From positions 53,962-117,961 of the forward strand of contig NZ_BACQ01000036.1 of assembly GCF_000260435.1 (NCBI RefSeq): DNA of 64,000 nt, given 5' to 3'. This DNA is from Lacticaseibacillus zeae DSM 20178 = KCTC 3804 (GTDB lineage: Bacteria > Bacillota > Bacilli > Lactobacillales > Lactobacillaceae). Below, in pieces: positions 25,239-34,527 of the stretch (positions within the stretch are counted from its first letter, which is position 1; each line of letters starts with the position of its first letter). Under the pieces are notes generated by a model that saw nothing but the letters and a program-made list of their open reading frames with translations, made no database searches and was not told the DNA's origin. The position numbers and the translations under genes were made by a program.

Positions 25239-26243
25239 ATGTATCATGCAGCGACTGATCGTTATGCGAAGATGCCGGTTCGTCATGCCGGTAAGACAGG
25301 GTTGATGTTGCCGGCAATTTCTTTAGGATTGTGGCAGCATTATGGCAATCTGGATCCGTTTGATTCGCGGCGTTCGGTGATTCTGGATGCGTTTGATCAT
25401 GGTGTTTTTCATTTTGATGTTGCCAATCATTATGGTAACGGCGATGTTGATCCGGGATACGGTTCGAGCGAAACGCTGTTGGGACAGATTCTGGCAACTG
25501 ATTTGAAGGATTATCGTGATGAACTGGTGATTAGCACGAAGGTCGGCTATGAAATCCACCCAGGCCCATATGGCATCGGCACTTCACGCAAAGCCGTCAT
25601 TCAAGGGCTGAATGACTCCCTCAAACGGTTGCGTCTGGATTATGTCGACATTTATTATGCACATCGTTTCGATGACACGGTGGCGTTGGAAGAGACCGTC
25701 AATGCGCTTGATCAAACCGTGCGGGATGGCAAGGCTTTGTATATCGGGATTTCCAATTATGATACGGAGCAGACCAAAGAGGCCATTGCGATGTTTAAAG
25801 ACCTGCATACCCCGTTTGTCTTGAACCAGTTTAGTTACAACATGTTCAATCGCGAGGCAGAAACTTCCGGCCTGACGGATGCCCTGAAGGCGAATGGCGC
25901 TGGGTTGATTGCGTATGGCCCATTATCAGAAGGATTATTGTCTGATCGGTATCTTAACGGCATTCCGGATAGCTTCCAGATCCACCGTACCAACAAAGGC
26001 ACTTTTGCAAAAGGTAAGGATGCCGTGGTTAAGAAGCTCAATGACTTGAACAAGATTGCCCAAGGACGTGGCCAGAAGTTGTCTCAGATGGCGTTGGCAT
26101 GGCTTTTGCGTGATCCGGTCGTGACGAGTGTAATTATTGGTACGACCTCGGTTGAGCATCTGGAAGATAACCTCAAGGCGACAGAACATCTGACGTTCAC
26201 GGCCGAAGAGGTTCAGCAAATTGATGATATTTTGAACGCATAA
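25239..26243 (+). CDS. Aldo/keto reductase (YghZ-like)
   Basis: A 334-residue NADPH-dependent TIM-barrel reductase. GLMLPAISLGLWQHYG, FHFDVANHYG, the catalytic Tyr/Lys/His set (NHYG, ISTKVGYE, YAHRFD) and the cofactor-binding C-terminus VIIGTTSVEHLEDN are all present. It is closest in style to the YghZ/L-glyceraldehyde-3-phosphate reductase group, which act on methylglyoxal and related aldehydes. The ATG at 25239 is chosen; AGGGGGG lies about 9 nt upstream. The leader begins with the shortened R1 element. Confidence 0.87.
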   Translation: MYHAATDRYAKMPVRHAGKTGLMLPAISLGLWQHYGNLDPFDSRRSVILDAFDHGVFHFDVANHYGNGDVDPGYGSSETLLGQILATDLKDYRDELVISTKVGYEIHPGPYGIGTSRKAVIQGLNDSLKRLRLDYVDIYYAHRFDDTVALEETVNALDQTVRDGKALYIGISNYDTEQTKEAIAMFKDLHTPFVLNQFSYNMFNREAETSGLTDALKANGAGLIAYGPLSEGLLSDRYLNGIPDSFQIHRTNKGTFAKGKDAVVKKLNDLNKIAQGRGQKLSQMALAWLLRDPVVTSVIIGTTSVEHLEDNLKATEHLTFTAEEVQQIDDILNA

Positions 26244-26269
26244 GGCGCAATCGTTTCGCGCTGGATATA

Positions 26270-26310
26270 AAAAATCGGCTCTAGAGATGATCTCCGGAGC
26301 CGATTTTGTT
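26270..26310. terminator. Bidirectional terminator
   Basis: AAAATCGGCTC pairs with GAGCCGATTTT. It is shared by the convergent aldo/keto reductase and UvrA-like genes. Confidence 0.85.
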
Positions 26311-26315
26311 TGTTC

Positions 26316-28844
26316 TTATTTAACGTGAAAAGCCGCCAGATGTGCCGCTAAGTATTTGGCGGTTTCGCCTTGGCCTTGACGGGCGATGGCTTGTGGCGTG
26401 CCGGCTGCCATGACTTGGCCGCCTTCAGCCCCGCCTTTTGGTCCTAAGTCCAAGACGTAATCGGCATTGGCAATAACATCTAGATCGTGTTCAATGGCAA
26501 TGACGGTTGCGCCGGTTTTTAAAAGGCGCTGGAAAACTGCGACTAATGTTTGAACATCAAGGGGATGCAGCCCAACGGAAGGTTCATCGAAGACGAATAG
26601 CGTATCTTTTTGGGAACGGCCCATGTGTGCGACCAGCTTAAGTCGTTGGGCCTCGCCGCCGGATAGCGTCGGTGTGCTTTCGCCTAAATGCAGATAACCC
26701 AGTCCCATGTCGTGGAGTGTCTGCAAGGTATGGGCGATTGCCGGTTCCTCTTTGAACACCTTGAGTGCGGTATCGACGTCGAGATCCAGCAGGTCGGCAA
26801 TGCTGCGGTCGTGCCATTTGATTTTTAAGACTTCGGGATTGTAGCGGCGACCATGGCAGGTGGGACAGGTTTGCTGCATATCCGGCAAATACTGAATATC
26901 CAGATTAATGACGCCAGTACCACCACAGGTCGGGCAAGCACCCGCCTTGACGTTATAGGAGAAGTGACTGCTGGTATAGTGCTTGGCTTTGGCGTCTGGC
27001 AAAGCGGCGAACAGATGGCGCAGGTGATCTAGAATATCAGTGTAAGTGGCAACGGTTGAACGCACATTTTTGCCAACCGGCGTGGCATCAATGGCGACCA
27101 CGTGCCGAATGCCACCGCTTTTGAGGTCACGGACAAAAGTCGGTCCGGGTTGATCTTTCGTTGCCGACAGTGCCGGGACTAATGCATCGAAAATGAGCGT
27201 CGACTTGCCAGCGCCAGAGAAGCCGGATACGACGGAGAAGCAATTAATCGGGAAGGCGACATGCAAATTGTGCAGGTTGAAGCGATCCGTCACGGTTAGC
27301 TGCAATTGCTTGGCCTTGGCAACTGCTTCGGCACCAGCTTGCGGGCGGACGATGAGTTGGGTTTTGCCGGTTAAAAATGGGGCAATTAACGAATGCGGAT
27401 TACGGCTAATGGTGGCGGGATCCCCCTGATCGAGAATGCGACCCCCGTCAACGCCGGCACCCGGGCCGATTTCGACAATTTGATCCGCTGCGTTGATGAT
27501 CGCCGTGTTGTGATCCACGACCACCAGTGAGTTGCCTTGATCAACCAAGCCGTGCATCACTTCCAATAAACCGGCAACATTGGCGGCATGTAACCCGATA
27601 GAAGGTTCGTCGAGGACGTACAGGACGCCGGTTGTTTCGGTGCGTAGTGTTCGACTGAGCTGGATGCGCTGCAATTCACCGGTGGACAACGATGCAGCAG
27701 CCCGGCTTAACGTCAGGTAACTCAGGCCCAAATCCATGATCGGCTTAAGCAGCTGCGTCAATTCTTTAATGATGTCGTGCGCCAATGCCTGCATATTTTC
27801 CGGCAACCACTGGTAGATTTTCGGGATAAAGGCAGAAAGCTGCGTCAGGGTCATGTCGCTGACTTGCGCGATGTTTTGATCAACCAAAAGTTGTGACAAC
27901 AGTTTTGGTGCGAACCGGCTGCCATGACAGGTCGGGCAAACGCCGAACTCATAGAACCGATTCAGACGCTGGATCGCGCGTTCATTCTTGGTGGTGGCTA
28001 AAGAGTCTTCGACCGCATTGAAGGCATTTTCGTATTGGGCGTGATCCATATGGAAAACTCTGCCTGTTTTGCTGGGGATGTTGATGGCGTATTTTTTCCG
28101 TTGACCATGCCAAACCTGTTCCTGTTGGTCTTTAGGCAGATCCTGAAAAGGGGTATCGATGTCAATGCCGATTGCCTGGGCGACGTATGGCATGAAGTTG
28201 CGTCCGGGCAGCCGCCATGAGGCAACGGCGCCTTGGCGAATGGTCAGCGTTTGGTCGGGGATGAGGCGATTGGCCGCCAGCGTCCGCGCTTGACCCGTGC
28301 CGCCACAAGTTGGGCATGCGCCAGTCGAATTGAAGGCAAAATCCTCTGCCGCAAAGGCCATAAAGTGAACCCCGCAAGTCGGACAGGTGATCATACCCAT
28401 CCCGCTTTCGCCATCATTTGGCAGATCCATGGCCTTGGCAATATCAAGTGTCGGCGGAACGCGGTGACCATTTGGACAAACCGGTGAGCCGAGACGCGAA
28501 AACATCAGGCGAATCACATTTAAGGCTTCCGTGGCGGTGCCAACGGTTGAGCGAATGCCAGGCACAACCGGCCGCTGTCTGAGGGCGATCGCACTGGGAA
28601 TATGCTTGACCGAATCAGCCGCCGCCGGACTTGTCTGCCCTAATCGCCGGCGCGTATAAGTCGACAAAGCGCTCATATACCGCCGCATGCCTTCCGCGTA
28701 CAAAACGCCCATCGCCAGCGAACTTTTACCGGAGCCTGAACGACCGGTAATCGCCACGAGTTTGTTTAAAGGAATATCTACGTTAAGGTGTTTCAAGTTG
28801 TTGACATAAGCACCGCGAACACTGATATGATCTGGAATTACCAT
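26316..28844 (-). CDS. UvrA2-type ABC ATPase (UvrA paralogue)
   Basis: An 842-residue protein with two ABC modules. The first has Walker A GRSGSGKSS, signature LSTGELQRIQLSR and LYVLDEPSIGLH. The second has GFSGAGKST, LSGGEAQRLKLV and FVFDEPSVGLH. Zinc-finger CPTCGGTG/CPTCHG pairs occur in both halves. Housekeeping UvrA has about 940-960 residues. The 100-residue shortfall lies in the first half, where UvrA carries its UvrB-binding part, as in UvrA2/DrrC-like proteins linked to tolerance of DNA-binding drugs. The ATG at 28844 has AAAGGAGT 9 nt upstream; the longer frame has no site. It is a single gene with its own terminator. Loss of UvrB interaction is inferred from length. Confidence 0.82.
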   Translation of the reverse strand: MVIPDHISVRGAYVNNLKHLNVDIPLNKLVAITGRSGSGKSSLAMGVLYAEGMRRYMSALSTYTRRRLGQTSPAAADSVKHIPSAIALRQRPVVPGIRSTVGTATEALNVIRLMFSRLGSPVCPNGHRVPPTLDIAKAMDLPNDGESGMGMITCPTCGVHFMAFAAEDFAFNSTGACPTCGGTGQARTLAANRLIPDQTLTIRQGAVASWRLPGRNFMPYVAQAIGIDIDTPFQDLPKDQQEQVWHGQRKKYAINIPSKTGRVFHMDHAQYENAFNAVEDSLATTKNERAIQRLNRFYEFGVCPTCHGSRFAPKLLSQLLVDQNIAQVSDMTLTQLSAFIPKIYQWLPENMQALAHDIIKELTQLLKPIMDLGLSYLTLSRAAASLSTGELQRIQLSRTLRTETTGVLYVLDEPSIGLHAANVAGLLEVMHGLVDQGNSLVVVDHNTAIINAADQIVEIGPGAGVDGGRILDQGDPATISRNPHSLIAPFLTGKTQLIVRPQAGAEAVAKAKQLQLTVTDRFNLHNLHVAFPINCFSVVSGFSGAGKSTLIFDALVPALSATKDQPGPTFVRDLKSGGIRHVVAIDATPVGKNVRSTVATYTDILDHLRHLFAALPDAKAKHYTSSHFSYNVKAGACPTCGGTGVINLDIQYLPDMQQTCPTCHGRRYNPEVLKIKWHDRSIADLLDLDVDTALKVFKEEPAIAHTLQTLHDMGLGYLHLGESTPTLSGGEAQRLKLVAHMGRSQKDTLFVFDEPSVGLHPLDVQTLVAVFQRLLKTGATVIAIEHDLDVIANADYVLDLGPKGGAEGGQVMAAGTPQAIARQGQGETAKYLAAHLAAFHVK

Positions 28845-29160
28845 CGGATCAGACTCCTTTGCCGGAATTAGTAAACTGTTTAAGGTTGAGTGATATGTCA
28901 CTATGGGTTTATTGTAACGCAGAGGCAGATAGGGGCAAATTTGCATAGTCTGAGAGAGAAAAGGAAACCGAGCTTAAGAATGGAAATCGCCAAGAATATC
29001 CGAATATAATCGTCAGTGTAAAAACACCTGTCTCACAGGGAATAATGGTTCACGTGGAAGGAAAATCTGCGAAACAAAATGCTAAATAGGTATGTTAACC
29101 GTGTCGGCGCCACCCGTATTCCTATTTGTTGATACTCTGTCACAACGAGAGAAAATAGCG
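28845..29160. other. Intergenic region upstream of the UvrA2 gene
   Basis: It holds the leader and promoter area of the minus-strand UvrA2 gene and whatever drives the small membrane ORF at 29161. I see no repeat, RNA gene or clear promoter pair. Confidence 0.4.
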
Positions 29161-29319
29161 ATGAAAAAGAAGATCAAAAAAATCAGGGAAAAGCCTCTCC
29201 AGTCGTTAGCGATCATTTTTGGCGCGATTGTTTGGGCCTGGATAGTTTTAAAATTACCGATTTTAGGAATTTCTGTTTTTTTAATATTCCTAATTTTGGC
29301 AATCATGACTTTGTTGTAA
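29161..29319 (+). CDS. Possible small membrane protein, 52 residues
   Basis: Starts MKKKIKKIREK and continues into two hydrophobic segments (SLAIIFGAIVWAWIVLKL and ILGISVFLIFLILAIMTLL). The positively charged start followed by a helical hairpin looks like a true small membrane protein. A GAGAG site lies about 10 nt upstream. An upstream in-frame ATG at 29092 would add 23 residues but lacks a site. The opposite strand also has an open frame, so coding is not certain. I do not recognise it. Confidence 0.4.
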   Translation: MKKKIKKIREKPLQSLAIIFGAIVWAWIVLKLPILGISVFLIFLILAIMTLL

Positions 29320-29446
29320 TTGGCGACACATGTCAATGGAGTCCCATATTCAAATAATTTTGATGGGGTGCTAAGCTCCTTGTTAGCGGTCTTCTTAACA
29401 GGGGATCGCTTTTTGTCACTTTATCTGCCAGCTCTAATTTCAATTT

Positions 29447-29476
29447 AAAAAGCCTCACGCAAGCACTGCGTAAGGC
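29447..29476 (-). terminator. Terminator of the MarR gene
   Basis: On the minus strand GCCTTACGCA, a 5-nt loop, TGCGTGAGGC and TTTTT, 27 nt after the stop. Confidence 0.85.
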
Positions 29477-29502
29477 GGGATTGCCAAACGTGACCGATTG
29501 GC

Positions 29503-29919
29503 TTATTCTTCGACTGCGACACCGGTGGCCTGGCTGAGCAGTTTGATGAGTTTGAGGTATTTCTTTTCACCCAATTCGTTGTACAGGCGCTCGAGGTTCC
29601 CCATGTATTCGGGCCCCAGATCCTCGACAGCGTCTTGTCCCGCTTCGCTGAGGACGAGTTTGAAGCTGCGGTAGTCGTCCGGGTCAGGCTGCTTGTCAAG
29701 CAACCCGCGGTCAAGCAACGGCCCGCTGGCTTTGGTGATGGCAGCTTTGGTGACATGCATCTCCTTGGCAAGACTCGTCGGCGTTTTTGGTGTCAGGTCC
29801 GTGGCCATCCAGAATAGCAGATTTTGCTGATTCAATGGGATGTCCGAAGATGACACTGGTGAGAAAAGTCGGTGGAATTGGTTAACCGATTGACTCGCCG
29901 ACAAACAATGCTTTTTCAT
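29503..29919 (-). CDS. MarR family transcriptional regulator
   Basis: A 138-residue winged-helix regulator. The DNA-binding helix-turn-helix is at about 45-75 (TSLAKEMHVTKAAITKASGPLLDRGLL), and the wing holds the conserved D-x-R-like PDPDDYRSFKLVLSEAG. The start is ATG 7 nt after AAAGGGGGAAC. A nested palindrome lies just upstream and suggests autoregulation. The neighbours (HD hydrolase divergent, small membrane ORF) do not reveal the ligand. Confidence 0.85.
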   Translation of the reverse strand: MKKHCLSASQSVNQFHRLFSPVSSSDIPLNQQNLLFWMATDLTPKTPTSLAKEMHVTKAAITKASGPLLDRGLLDKQPDPDDYRSFKLVLSEAGQDAVEDLGPEYMGNLERLYNELGEKKYLKLIKLLSQATGVAVEE

Positions 29920-29940
29920 TTTAAAGTTCCCCCTTTTACA

Positions 29941-29978
29941 TAACCTCTTTATACTTTAAGTATGAACTCTCGAGGTTA
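29941..29978. promoter_or_regulatory. Nested inverted repeat upstream of marR
   Basis: TAACCTC (29941-29947) and GAGGTTA (29972-29978) flank the near-palindrome ATACTTTAAGTAT (29951-29963). It lies 21 nt before the marR start, in the gap to the divergent HD gene. It is a candidate MarR operator. Confidence 0.5.
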
Positions 29979-30055
29979 AGCCATGCAACAAATAGGGTAG
30001 CTTATCGGTTAATTAGTTCAGGTAATCACATTTGAAAGATTGGAAGGTGCGCTAC

Positions 30056-30700
30056 ATGATTGATTGGCAAGCGTTGACAGCCTATGCGCGCTCCGTCTCC
30101 GCACAGGATCACAGCGGTCATGGCTTCGACCATATTGAACGGGTGATCGCGATGGCCAAGCGGCTGGCCGCCGAAACTCCAGGCGTTGATTCGGCCGTCG
30201 TTGTCGCAGCAGCCACGATGCATGACACTTATGACGACAAATTGGTTAACGATGTCGCTGCGGCAAAATCAGCGGCGCGTCATGCGATGGCTGCAGCCGG
30301 TTTGACGGACGAACAGATTCAAGCAGTTATTGCAATTATTGACCACATGTCCTTTAAAGCCAATTTAGGGAAGCGTCAGCCGTTGTCCCTGGAAGGCCAG
30401 CTGGTGCAGGACGCGGACCGATTGGACGCTATTGGGGCAATCGGCATCGGCCGCGCCTTTATGTACGGTGGCGCACATGGTGGTCGCATGTATGATCCGG
30501 AACTGGCACCGCGAACAGCGTTAACGCCAAGCAATTATCGCACGAAAGAAAGCACTGTCATTAATCATTTCTATGAGAAATTGCTGAAGCTAAAAGATCA
30601 ACTGAATACGCCGGCAGCCAAGCAACTTGCTGAACATCGGCAGCGGGTGATGGAAGATTTTTTGGCGGAATTTAAGGCTGAGTGGCGTGGCGAGCGATGA
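30056..30700 (+). CDS. HD-domain phosphohydrolase (YpgQ/YedJ-like)
   Basis: A 214-residue metal-dependent phosphohydrolase. Metal ligands are visible in HSGHGFDH (His22/His26 region), AAATMHDTYDD (His56-Asp57) and the later VQDADRLDAIGAIGIGRAF. This is the pattern of YpgQ/YedJ proteins, some of which hydrolyse nucleoside triphosphates. The ATG at 30056 has GGAAGGT upstream; the earlier TTG at 30032 does not. It is divergent from marR. Confidence 0.82.
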   Translation: MIDWQALTAYARSVSAQDHSGHGFDHIERVIAMAKRLAAETPGVDSAVVVAAATMHDTYDDKLVNDVAAAKSAARHAMAAAGLTDEQIQAVIAIIDHMSFKANLGKRQPLSLEGQLVQDADRLDAIGAIGIGRAFMYGGAHGGRMYDPELAPRTALTPSNYRTKESTVINHFYEKLLKLKDQLNTPAAKQLAEHRQRVMEDFLAEFKAEWRGER

Positions 30701-30946
30701 GCAGAGGAATGTAGTGTGAACAAGTAACCAAATAGTAGGTTAGCAAGAAATAGAACGTGGCAGAGGACTAAGAAGACCTACTTCCTGACCACAGCATATA
30801 AAAATTCCCCCAAGATATAATGAAAAATCATATTTGGAGGAATATCTTTGCTTTTCAGTTCTTATTTCTTTCCCATTTCGGCCAAAAGACTCAACGTTCC
30901 GAACGAGTATTGAACGGTCTTTTTACGAGAAAACATGGCAATACAC

Positions 30947-31129
30947 CTAGTTATTACTGAACTTTCTGACTTTCTTGTTGTAATAAATGAACCAGACAAC
31001 GGTTAGCAGAGAAAAAAGGGCAGATAACAGAGCAAGTAGCTTATTACTGCTGTTAAGTAGATCCAATCCAAGAAAAAGTATGGTCATCACTAAAATGATA
31101 AAGCCGGTGACTCGATATTTTATCAACAA
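30947..31129 (-). CDS. Small two-helix membrane protein, 60 residues
   Basis: The start is TTG at 31129 (or 31126) directly after AAAGGAGG, which decides it over the upstream ATG. Two hydrophobic segments (GFIILVMTILFLGLDLL and LLALLSALFSLLTVVWFIYY) are followed by a basic tail NKKVRKFSNN. The size and layout resemble small immunity-like or regulatory membrane proteins, but I do not recognise a family. Confidence 0.55.
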   Translation of the reverse strand: MLIKYRVTGFIILVMTILFLGLDLLNSSNKLLALLSALFSLLTVVWFIYYNKKVRKFSNN

Positions 31130-31510
31130 ATATTCCTCCTTTGGTAACAGCATCTGAATGTCACAATAAACGGCACAGTTTTCGTGGTAATTGCAACGAT
31201 TAGTCTTATAAGATGGGACTCATTTTATGTAAGGGGGCAGACTTAAACTTAGAACCGTGATGAGGTTACCTAATTGATTGCTAGTGACTGATAAAAGTGC
31301 CCTTATACCTTATAACGATCGTTGCTTACCGACAATAATGGCATTATGTACCTCATGCAGGTATAGGTCAAGGCAGGATTTCTACATCTAAACTAAAACG
31401 TTAAAGTTGAATATCCGCTAAAATCCCCATACATTGGGATCCTTTAGTATCAAAACAAACACAAACTGAACCGCGGCGCATAGTTGAGCCGACCCAAAAT
31501 ATACGAAGAA

Positions 31511-31636
31511 ATGTTTATGTCCACGTCAAATCTACAACAGATGCAGCATGATATTCACCTAAAAACTCAACACCTTTTAAAATTGGTCCATCGTTCTAAC
31601 GCCCAACGTCAGGCAAATGCGCAAAAAACACAATAG
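31511..31636 (+). CDS. Possible 41-residue ORF
   Basis: A Gln- and His-rich product (QQMQHDIHLKTQHLLKLVHR) in an otherwise empty stretch. The ribosome binding site is weak (GAAGAA directly before the ATG). It could be a gene remnant; the family is not recognised. Confidence 0.2.
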   Translation: MFMSTSNLQQMQHDIHLKTQHLLKLVHRSNAQRQANAQKTQ

Positions 31637-31794
31637 CACACGAAAATAATGAGCAACGATTGTTATTATGAGAATTCGATGCTATTATTTGCTTATTCTA
31701 ATATTCCAATGCGTTGATTGTGACATTGCTCGGCGTGTCAGTTTGCATTTCCGGCATAGACGGATCGTGTTTCTTGTGAAAAGAGGCCTTTTCA

Positions 31795-33396
31795 GTGACT
31801 TTTCGACAGTATCTTTTCCGACTAAAATGGCGGTTTGGTTTGTTTATTTTAATGTATGGCGTCATGATTGCTGCACTGACTGCGGTATCGGTTTTTACCG
31901 GGAACATGATCACGGCATTGACGCAATTTAAGGTTAATGCGTTCGTGACTGCGGCAATCGTGATGGTCGTAGCGACGATTTTGCAATTGATCGTGCAGAC
32001 GTTGGTCAACATTTATCAGATCTCGCTCCAACGCCGGTTGAACAATGATATTCGCACGGAGATCACCAAGAGCATTGCGAAGATGCCGTTTGAACAGTAC
32101 CATTCCCGGTCAGATGCGGTTTATACTTCGTGGATGACCAATGATGTCAACACCATTAATACCCAGGGGCTACGCAATGTCGCGTGTCTTATTCAGGCAA
32201 GTTGGCAGGTGGTTCTCAGTATTTTCGTTTTGTTGACGTATGATGCTTCGCTGTTTATCACGACACTGGTTTGCGCCGTGCTCTTAATCACGGTACCGAT
32301 GATTTATCGCAAAAAGCTAAGCGCCGCCGCGGCAACATGGAGTCAGGAAAACGAGAAGTTAACCAATCGATTGACCGACATCCTCGAAGGGTTCAATACG
32401 CTCTTCATGGCTAATCGGCGTCACGTCATGGTGGAGCGGGTGCAGCAGGCTTCGGATGACGCGGGCCATGCGCAGGTCGGTTACATTCAGTTCAATATGG
32501 CCACTCAGTTTTTGATCAATTTGGTTAACTTGGGGAGCCAGCTATTTTTACTGATTCAGGCCGGGTTACTTGCTTACAATCACATCATTCCAGTTGGCGC
32601 GGTAGTGACGATTCATTCTGTCGCAGGAACGACATTTAGCGGCTTGACGCTAATGAGCTTCGCGCTGACCACTGTCAAGTCAGTTGCCCTGATTTTCGAT
32701 AAGTTTGCCAAGGCGGTTCCGGCTCAGCAAGAGGCGAAAAAGCCTGTGACTCCGCTGACTGAAGCTATTAAGCTGCAAAATGTGACCTTTACATACCCGC
32801 ATAAAAAAGAACCGGTCATTAATGATCTGAACATGACGCTGCAGGCTAATCAAAAAGTGGCGCTTGTCGGGCCATCCGGGCGGGGGAAAACGACCTTGTT
32901 GCGACTTATTAGCGATGTGCTGGCCGATTATCGCGGTGAGATCACCTGGGATGGTCACAATTACCGGCAGCTTGATCCGCGTTCTTTACGGGATCAGATT
33001 ACTTACATCGAACAGGCTCCGTACATTTTTAACGACACGCTGCGGTTTAATTTAACCCTGGGACGACAAGTGGATGACAGCGTGTTACAACAGGCCATCA
33101 AAGGTGCGCAATTGACTGAATTTATGAAGCACCAAGCGCAAGGGTTAGATACGGTGCTGGAACACAATGGCGGTGATTTGTCAGGTGGGCAGAAACAGCG
33201 CATTGCCTTGGCACGGGGACTGATCAGACAAAGCCGGCTCATCATCAGCGATGAAGGCACCGCAGCACTGGACGCCAAAGCTGGGCTTTCCATTGAAAAG
33301 CTGCTGGTATCACTGCCGAAAACAACATTGATTATGGTGACTCATAATCTGCGTCGTGAAATTAAAGATCAACTTGACCGCGTGATCACGGTTTGA
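31795..33396 (+). CDS. ABC transporter, fused permease and ATPase (exporter type)
   Basis: A 533-residue half-transporter that should work as a dimer. The N-terminal membrane domain (about 1-300) has six helices. The nucleotide-binding domain (about 325-533) has Walker A GPSGRGKTT, Q-loop YIEQAPYIF, signature LSGGQKQRIALARGL, Walker B LIISDEGTAALD and switch His in MVTHN. Walker A has Arg where Ser or Cys is usual, and the D-loop region reads DEGTAALD; both are known in lactic acid bacterial exporters. GTG at 31795 is the start, with AGAGG upstream. It is a single gene, and the cargo is unknown. The gene-poor region with small membrane ORFs lies directly upstream. Confidence 0.85.
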   Translation: MTFRQYLFRLKWRFGLFILMYGVMIAALTAVSVFTGNMITALTQFKVNAFVTAAIVMVVATILQLIVQTLVNIYQISLQRRLNNDIRTEITKSIAKMPFEQYHSRSDAVYTSWMTNDVNTINTQGLRNVACLIQASWQVVLSIFVLLTYDASLFITTLVCAVLLITVPMIYRKKLSAAAATWSQENEKLTNRLTDILEGFNTLFMANRRHVMVERVQQASDDAGHAQVGYIQFNMATQFLINLVNLGSQLFLLIQAGLLAYNHIIPVGAVVTIHSVAGTTFSGLTLMSFALTTVKSVALIFDKFAKAVPAQQEAKKPVTPLTEAIKLQNVTFTYPHKKEPVINDLNMTLQANQKVALVGPSGRGKTTLLRLISDVLADYRGEITWDGHNYRQLDPRSLRDQITYIEQAPYIFNDTLRFNLTLGRQVDDSVLQQAIKGAQLTEFMKHQAQGLDTVLEHNGGDLSGGQKQRIALARGLIRQSRLIISDEGTAALDAKAGLSIEKLLVSLPKTTLIMVTHNLRREIKDQLDRVITV

Positions 33397-33563
33397 GGCG
33401 ATTTTGTCGGGGCGAAAATTGAGGTCTGTCTGTTGCCCATTGTGGTGAGCACGAGTCGATGGCTACACTTAGAAACACGTTGGAATTCAGTGGCCTTGGC
33501 AGATGATTTAGAGTGTTGGTTCATTGATGCTTCGTTAATATTCTGTGTGGAAGCGAGAGGCCG

Positions 33564-33597
33564 AAAAGAGGCCACAGGGATGTGTCCCGATGGCCTC
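33564..33597 (-). terminator. Terminator of the mannosyl/glucosyl PTS operon
   Basis: On the minus strand GAGGCCATCGGG, loop ACACAT, CCCTGTGGCCTC, then TTTT, 27 nt after the ROK stop. On the plus strand it lacks a T run. Confidence 0.8.
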
Positions 33598-33623
33598 AAT
33601 GTAGTTCGGATGACTTAGGGCAA

Positions 33624-34517
33624 TTAGATCTCCCTAGCCTGCTCAGCTTCGAACTGAACATGACGACTTTTCTGGAAATTCAATGCAGCTCCAATTAGGT
33701 TGGCATCATTATGAAAATAGCAACATTTGACAGAAGGCATGATCTCTTCAACGCCTTCTTTTTTTAATTGCTCAAATAATCGTTTTGAAAGCTCATTTGC
33801 TAACGCTGGACGCTGGGAAATGCCACCGCCTAAAACGATCAATTCCGGATCAAACATGACTTGAACATTGTATAGATTCTTTGCCATGATCTGATACATT
33901 TCGTCTAGCAGCACGGTTGCGAGTTTATCACCATTTGCTGCTAACGCGTAAAGTGCTTTCCCGTCAATACAATCATTGGTTTGCTTGGAATAAGCATTTG
34001 CGGTTTTGACTAAGGTACCTTTTTGACTGAAGATTTGTGCGCTTTGACTTTTCAACAGACCGAGTTCGCCGCCAAATAGATGGCTTCCTTTGTATAATTC
34101 ACGATTAACAAAGAGGGCACCGCCTACGCCTGTGCCTAAGACCACGAAGGCAATATTTTGCGCTGCTTTGCCAACGCCTAGTTCTACTTCAGCAATCCCG
34201 GCACAGTTAGCGTCGTTTTCGATCGTCACGGGCAAGTTAAAGTGTTGTTCGATTTCGTCAAAGATCGGTCGTTGATGGATGTACGGTACGGCACTGATGC
34301 CGAGTATCTTGCGCCGGTCTTGGTCAACTGCTCCCGGTGCACTGATGGCAATTCCTGTGAACTCGCGCTTGGCATCATCCATGATAGTCGCCATATTATC
34401 TAATAATTCGTCAAATGTGGTTGGTGTTGGAAAAGCGGCAACCGCGCTTAACTGTTGTTGCTCCCAAGTGCCATACTTTACGGTTGTTCCGCCAATATCA
34501 AATACGGCAAGACTCAT
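33624..34517 (-). CDS. ROK family sugar kinase
   Basis: A 297-residue ROK protein without a DNA-binding domain, so a kinase rather than a repressor. The phosphate-binding DIGGTTVKYG (7-16), ISAPGAVD, the catalytic ENDANCAGIAE and VLGTGVGGALFV are present. The ROK signature region is LFGGELGLL, where the usual His of the zinc-binding GHE motif appears as GGE. It should phosphorylate a hexose released by the glycosidases upstream. It is the last gene of a six-gene minus-strand operon, 10 nt after GH1. The specific sugar is unknown. Confidence 0.82.
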   Translation of the reverse strand: MSLAVFDIGGTTVKYGTWEQQQLSAVAAFPTPTTFDELLDNMATIMDDAKREFTGIAISAPGAVDQDRRKILGISAVPYIHQRPIFDEIEQHFNLPVTIENDANCAGIAEVELGVGKAAQNIAFVVLGTGVGGALFVNRELYKGSHLFGGELGLLKSQSAQIFSQKGTLVKTANAYSKQTNDCIDGKALYALAANGDKLATVLLDEMYQIMAKNLYNVQVMFDPELIVLGGGISQRPALANELSKRLFEQLKKEGVEEIMPSVKCCYFHNDANLIGAALNFQKSRHVQFEAEQAREI

Positions 34518-34527
34518 TTTTCATCAC

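Larger units (their letters stand above)
30701..31794. other. Gene-poor 1.1-kb region with only small ORFs
   Basis: It holds the minus-strand 60-residue membrane ORF (30947-31129), a possible 21-residue plus-strand ORF starting at a TTG (30848-30913) after GGAGGA, and a 41-residue ORF (31511-31636) with no good ribosome binding site. AATCCC...GGGAT at about 31421-31440 could be a weak hairpin. Base composition is more AT-rich than the surroundings. No RNA gene or IS end was found. Confidence 0.45.

Noticed and set aside
29082..29336. Minus-strand 84-residue frame overlapping the small membrane ORF
   Set aside because: It has a basic, low-complexity composition and no ribosome binding site; it is the shadow of the plus-strand hydrophobic frame.
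33433..33618. Plus-strand 61-residue frame after the ABC exporter
   Set aside because: It runs through the terminator hairpin of the convergent operon and has no ribosome binding site or recognisable motif.
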